A stretch of 6,243 bases of DNA, taken from NCBI GenBank assembly GCA_023265735.1, contig JAHFSN010000028.1, positions 1 to 6,243 of the forward strand. The letters run 5' to 3'. The stretch comes from Spirochaetaceae bacterium. Lineage in GTDB: Bacteria > Spirochaetota > Spirochaetia > JABEVK01. Under the pieces are notes generated by a model that had not been told where the DNA came from, ran no database searches, and saw only the letters and a list, made by a program, of their open reading frames with translations. The translations under genes and the position numbers were made by a program. The stretch's first letter is position 1. Each line of letters begins with the position of its first letter. This document shows positions 5,909-6,243 of the stretch, piece after piece.

Positions 5909-6243
5909 TCAGTTCGGAAGGTCTTCGTCCCACCGGGTGCCGAGACCCGGTCGAGCCAGGGCTTCGCCGGCCAGAACGAACGTCTGCCCGTCGTCAAAGG
6001 CCGCCTCCAGCCGGGAGGCGGCGGACACCACGTCTCGAGGATGGACCCTCAGGAGGGCGTCGCGCTTGCCTGCCGGAGCGCATCGGTGATGCCCAGGTCG
6101 TACCGCTGGAGGGCCAGAAAACCGTCCTCGGCGGGACTCTTGGGCCCCAGGTCGTTGCCCACGGTGCCGATGATGGTGTTTCGCAGGTCGGGCCCCGACA
6201 GCGGGGACTCCTTGCTGGCCACGAGACTCTCCAGGAAGGCTTC
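5909..6243 (-). pseudogene. M16-family metallopeptidase, C-terminal end, with apparent frameshift
   Basis: The upstream part of the gene lies beyond the window, so the zinc-binding HxxEH region cannot be seen. On the - strand, the frame entering at 6243 encodes a stretch with IIGTVGNDLGPKSPAEDGF and YDLGITDALRQ, then ends at a TGA at 6049-6051. The next frame continues sensibly from about 6067: KRDALLRVHPRDVVSAASRLE and onward to TGA at 5909-5911. Joined, the ~111 residues resemble the C-terminal end of presequence-protease/insulinase-like (M16C) peptidases, including the GITD-xx-RQ-xx-RDALL-x-V-x-P-x-DV pattern. One missing base near 6067-6068 would restore GCN AAG CGC, reading Q-A-K-R-D. 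Both halves look well conserved, so this may be a sequencing or assembly error or a very recent mutation. The TonB-like gene follows after 6 bases. Family assignment is from residue pattern only. Confidence 0.72.

Noticed and set aside
5475..5933. 152-codon - strand frame overlapping the TonB-like gene
   Set aside because: It is Gly/Arg/Pro-rich, lies in the wrong frame of a gene with clear TonB homology, and has no domain.

Overview
The window looks like chromosomal DNA from a high-GC, Gram-negative bacterium. The Gram-negative inference rests on a TonB-type protein and a membrane sensor whose propeller is predicted to be periplasmic. The mix of a citramalate-type synthase, a very large Reg_prop/Y_Y_Y propeller fused to GGDEF, and a TonB/M16 peptidase pair would fit Acidobacteriota or a similar phylum. 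That placement is inference; nothing here fixes the taxon.

Layout, left to right. (1) Bases 1-982, + strand: the 3' part of a citramalate synthase gene (cimA type), cut by the window edge. (2) 1039-1176, + strand: a 45-residue protein with an acidic/aromatic WDDWDD core and a three-cysteine tail. It has its own ribosome binding site and a plausible sigma-70-like promoter straddling the cimA stop codon. (3) 1177-1378: about 200 bp between convergent genes with no gene I can support, holding a weak hairpin that would best serve as a terminator for the - strand. (4) 1379-4354, - strand: a 991-residue sensor diguanylate cyclase made of a signal peptide, 14 recognisable propeller repeats, a Y_Y_Y domain, one membrane helix, a short coiled coil, and a GGDEF domain with intact GGEEF and I-site RxxD. 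(5) 4355-4451: a short, locally AT-rich divergent intergenic region with a direct/inverted repeat. (6) 4452-5360, + strand: a complete arginase with all metal ligands and substrate-binding residues. (7) 5366-5902, - strand: a short TonB-like protein ending 5 bp from the arginase stop. (8) 5909-6243, - strand: the C-terminal end of an M16-family metallopeptidase with an apparent 1-base deletion, lying just upstream of the TonB-like gene as if in one operon.

The genes do not form one obvious pathway. cimA feeds isoleucine synthesis, arginase degrades arginine to ornithine and urea, and the sensor cyclase would convert an extracytoplasmic signal into c-di-GMP. The M16/TonB pair suggests peptide processing or envelope transport. 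I see no CRISPR array, transposase, phage gene, tRNA or rRNA. The least explained element is the three-cysteine mini-protein after cimA; the most useful quality flag is the frameshift in the M16 gene.
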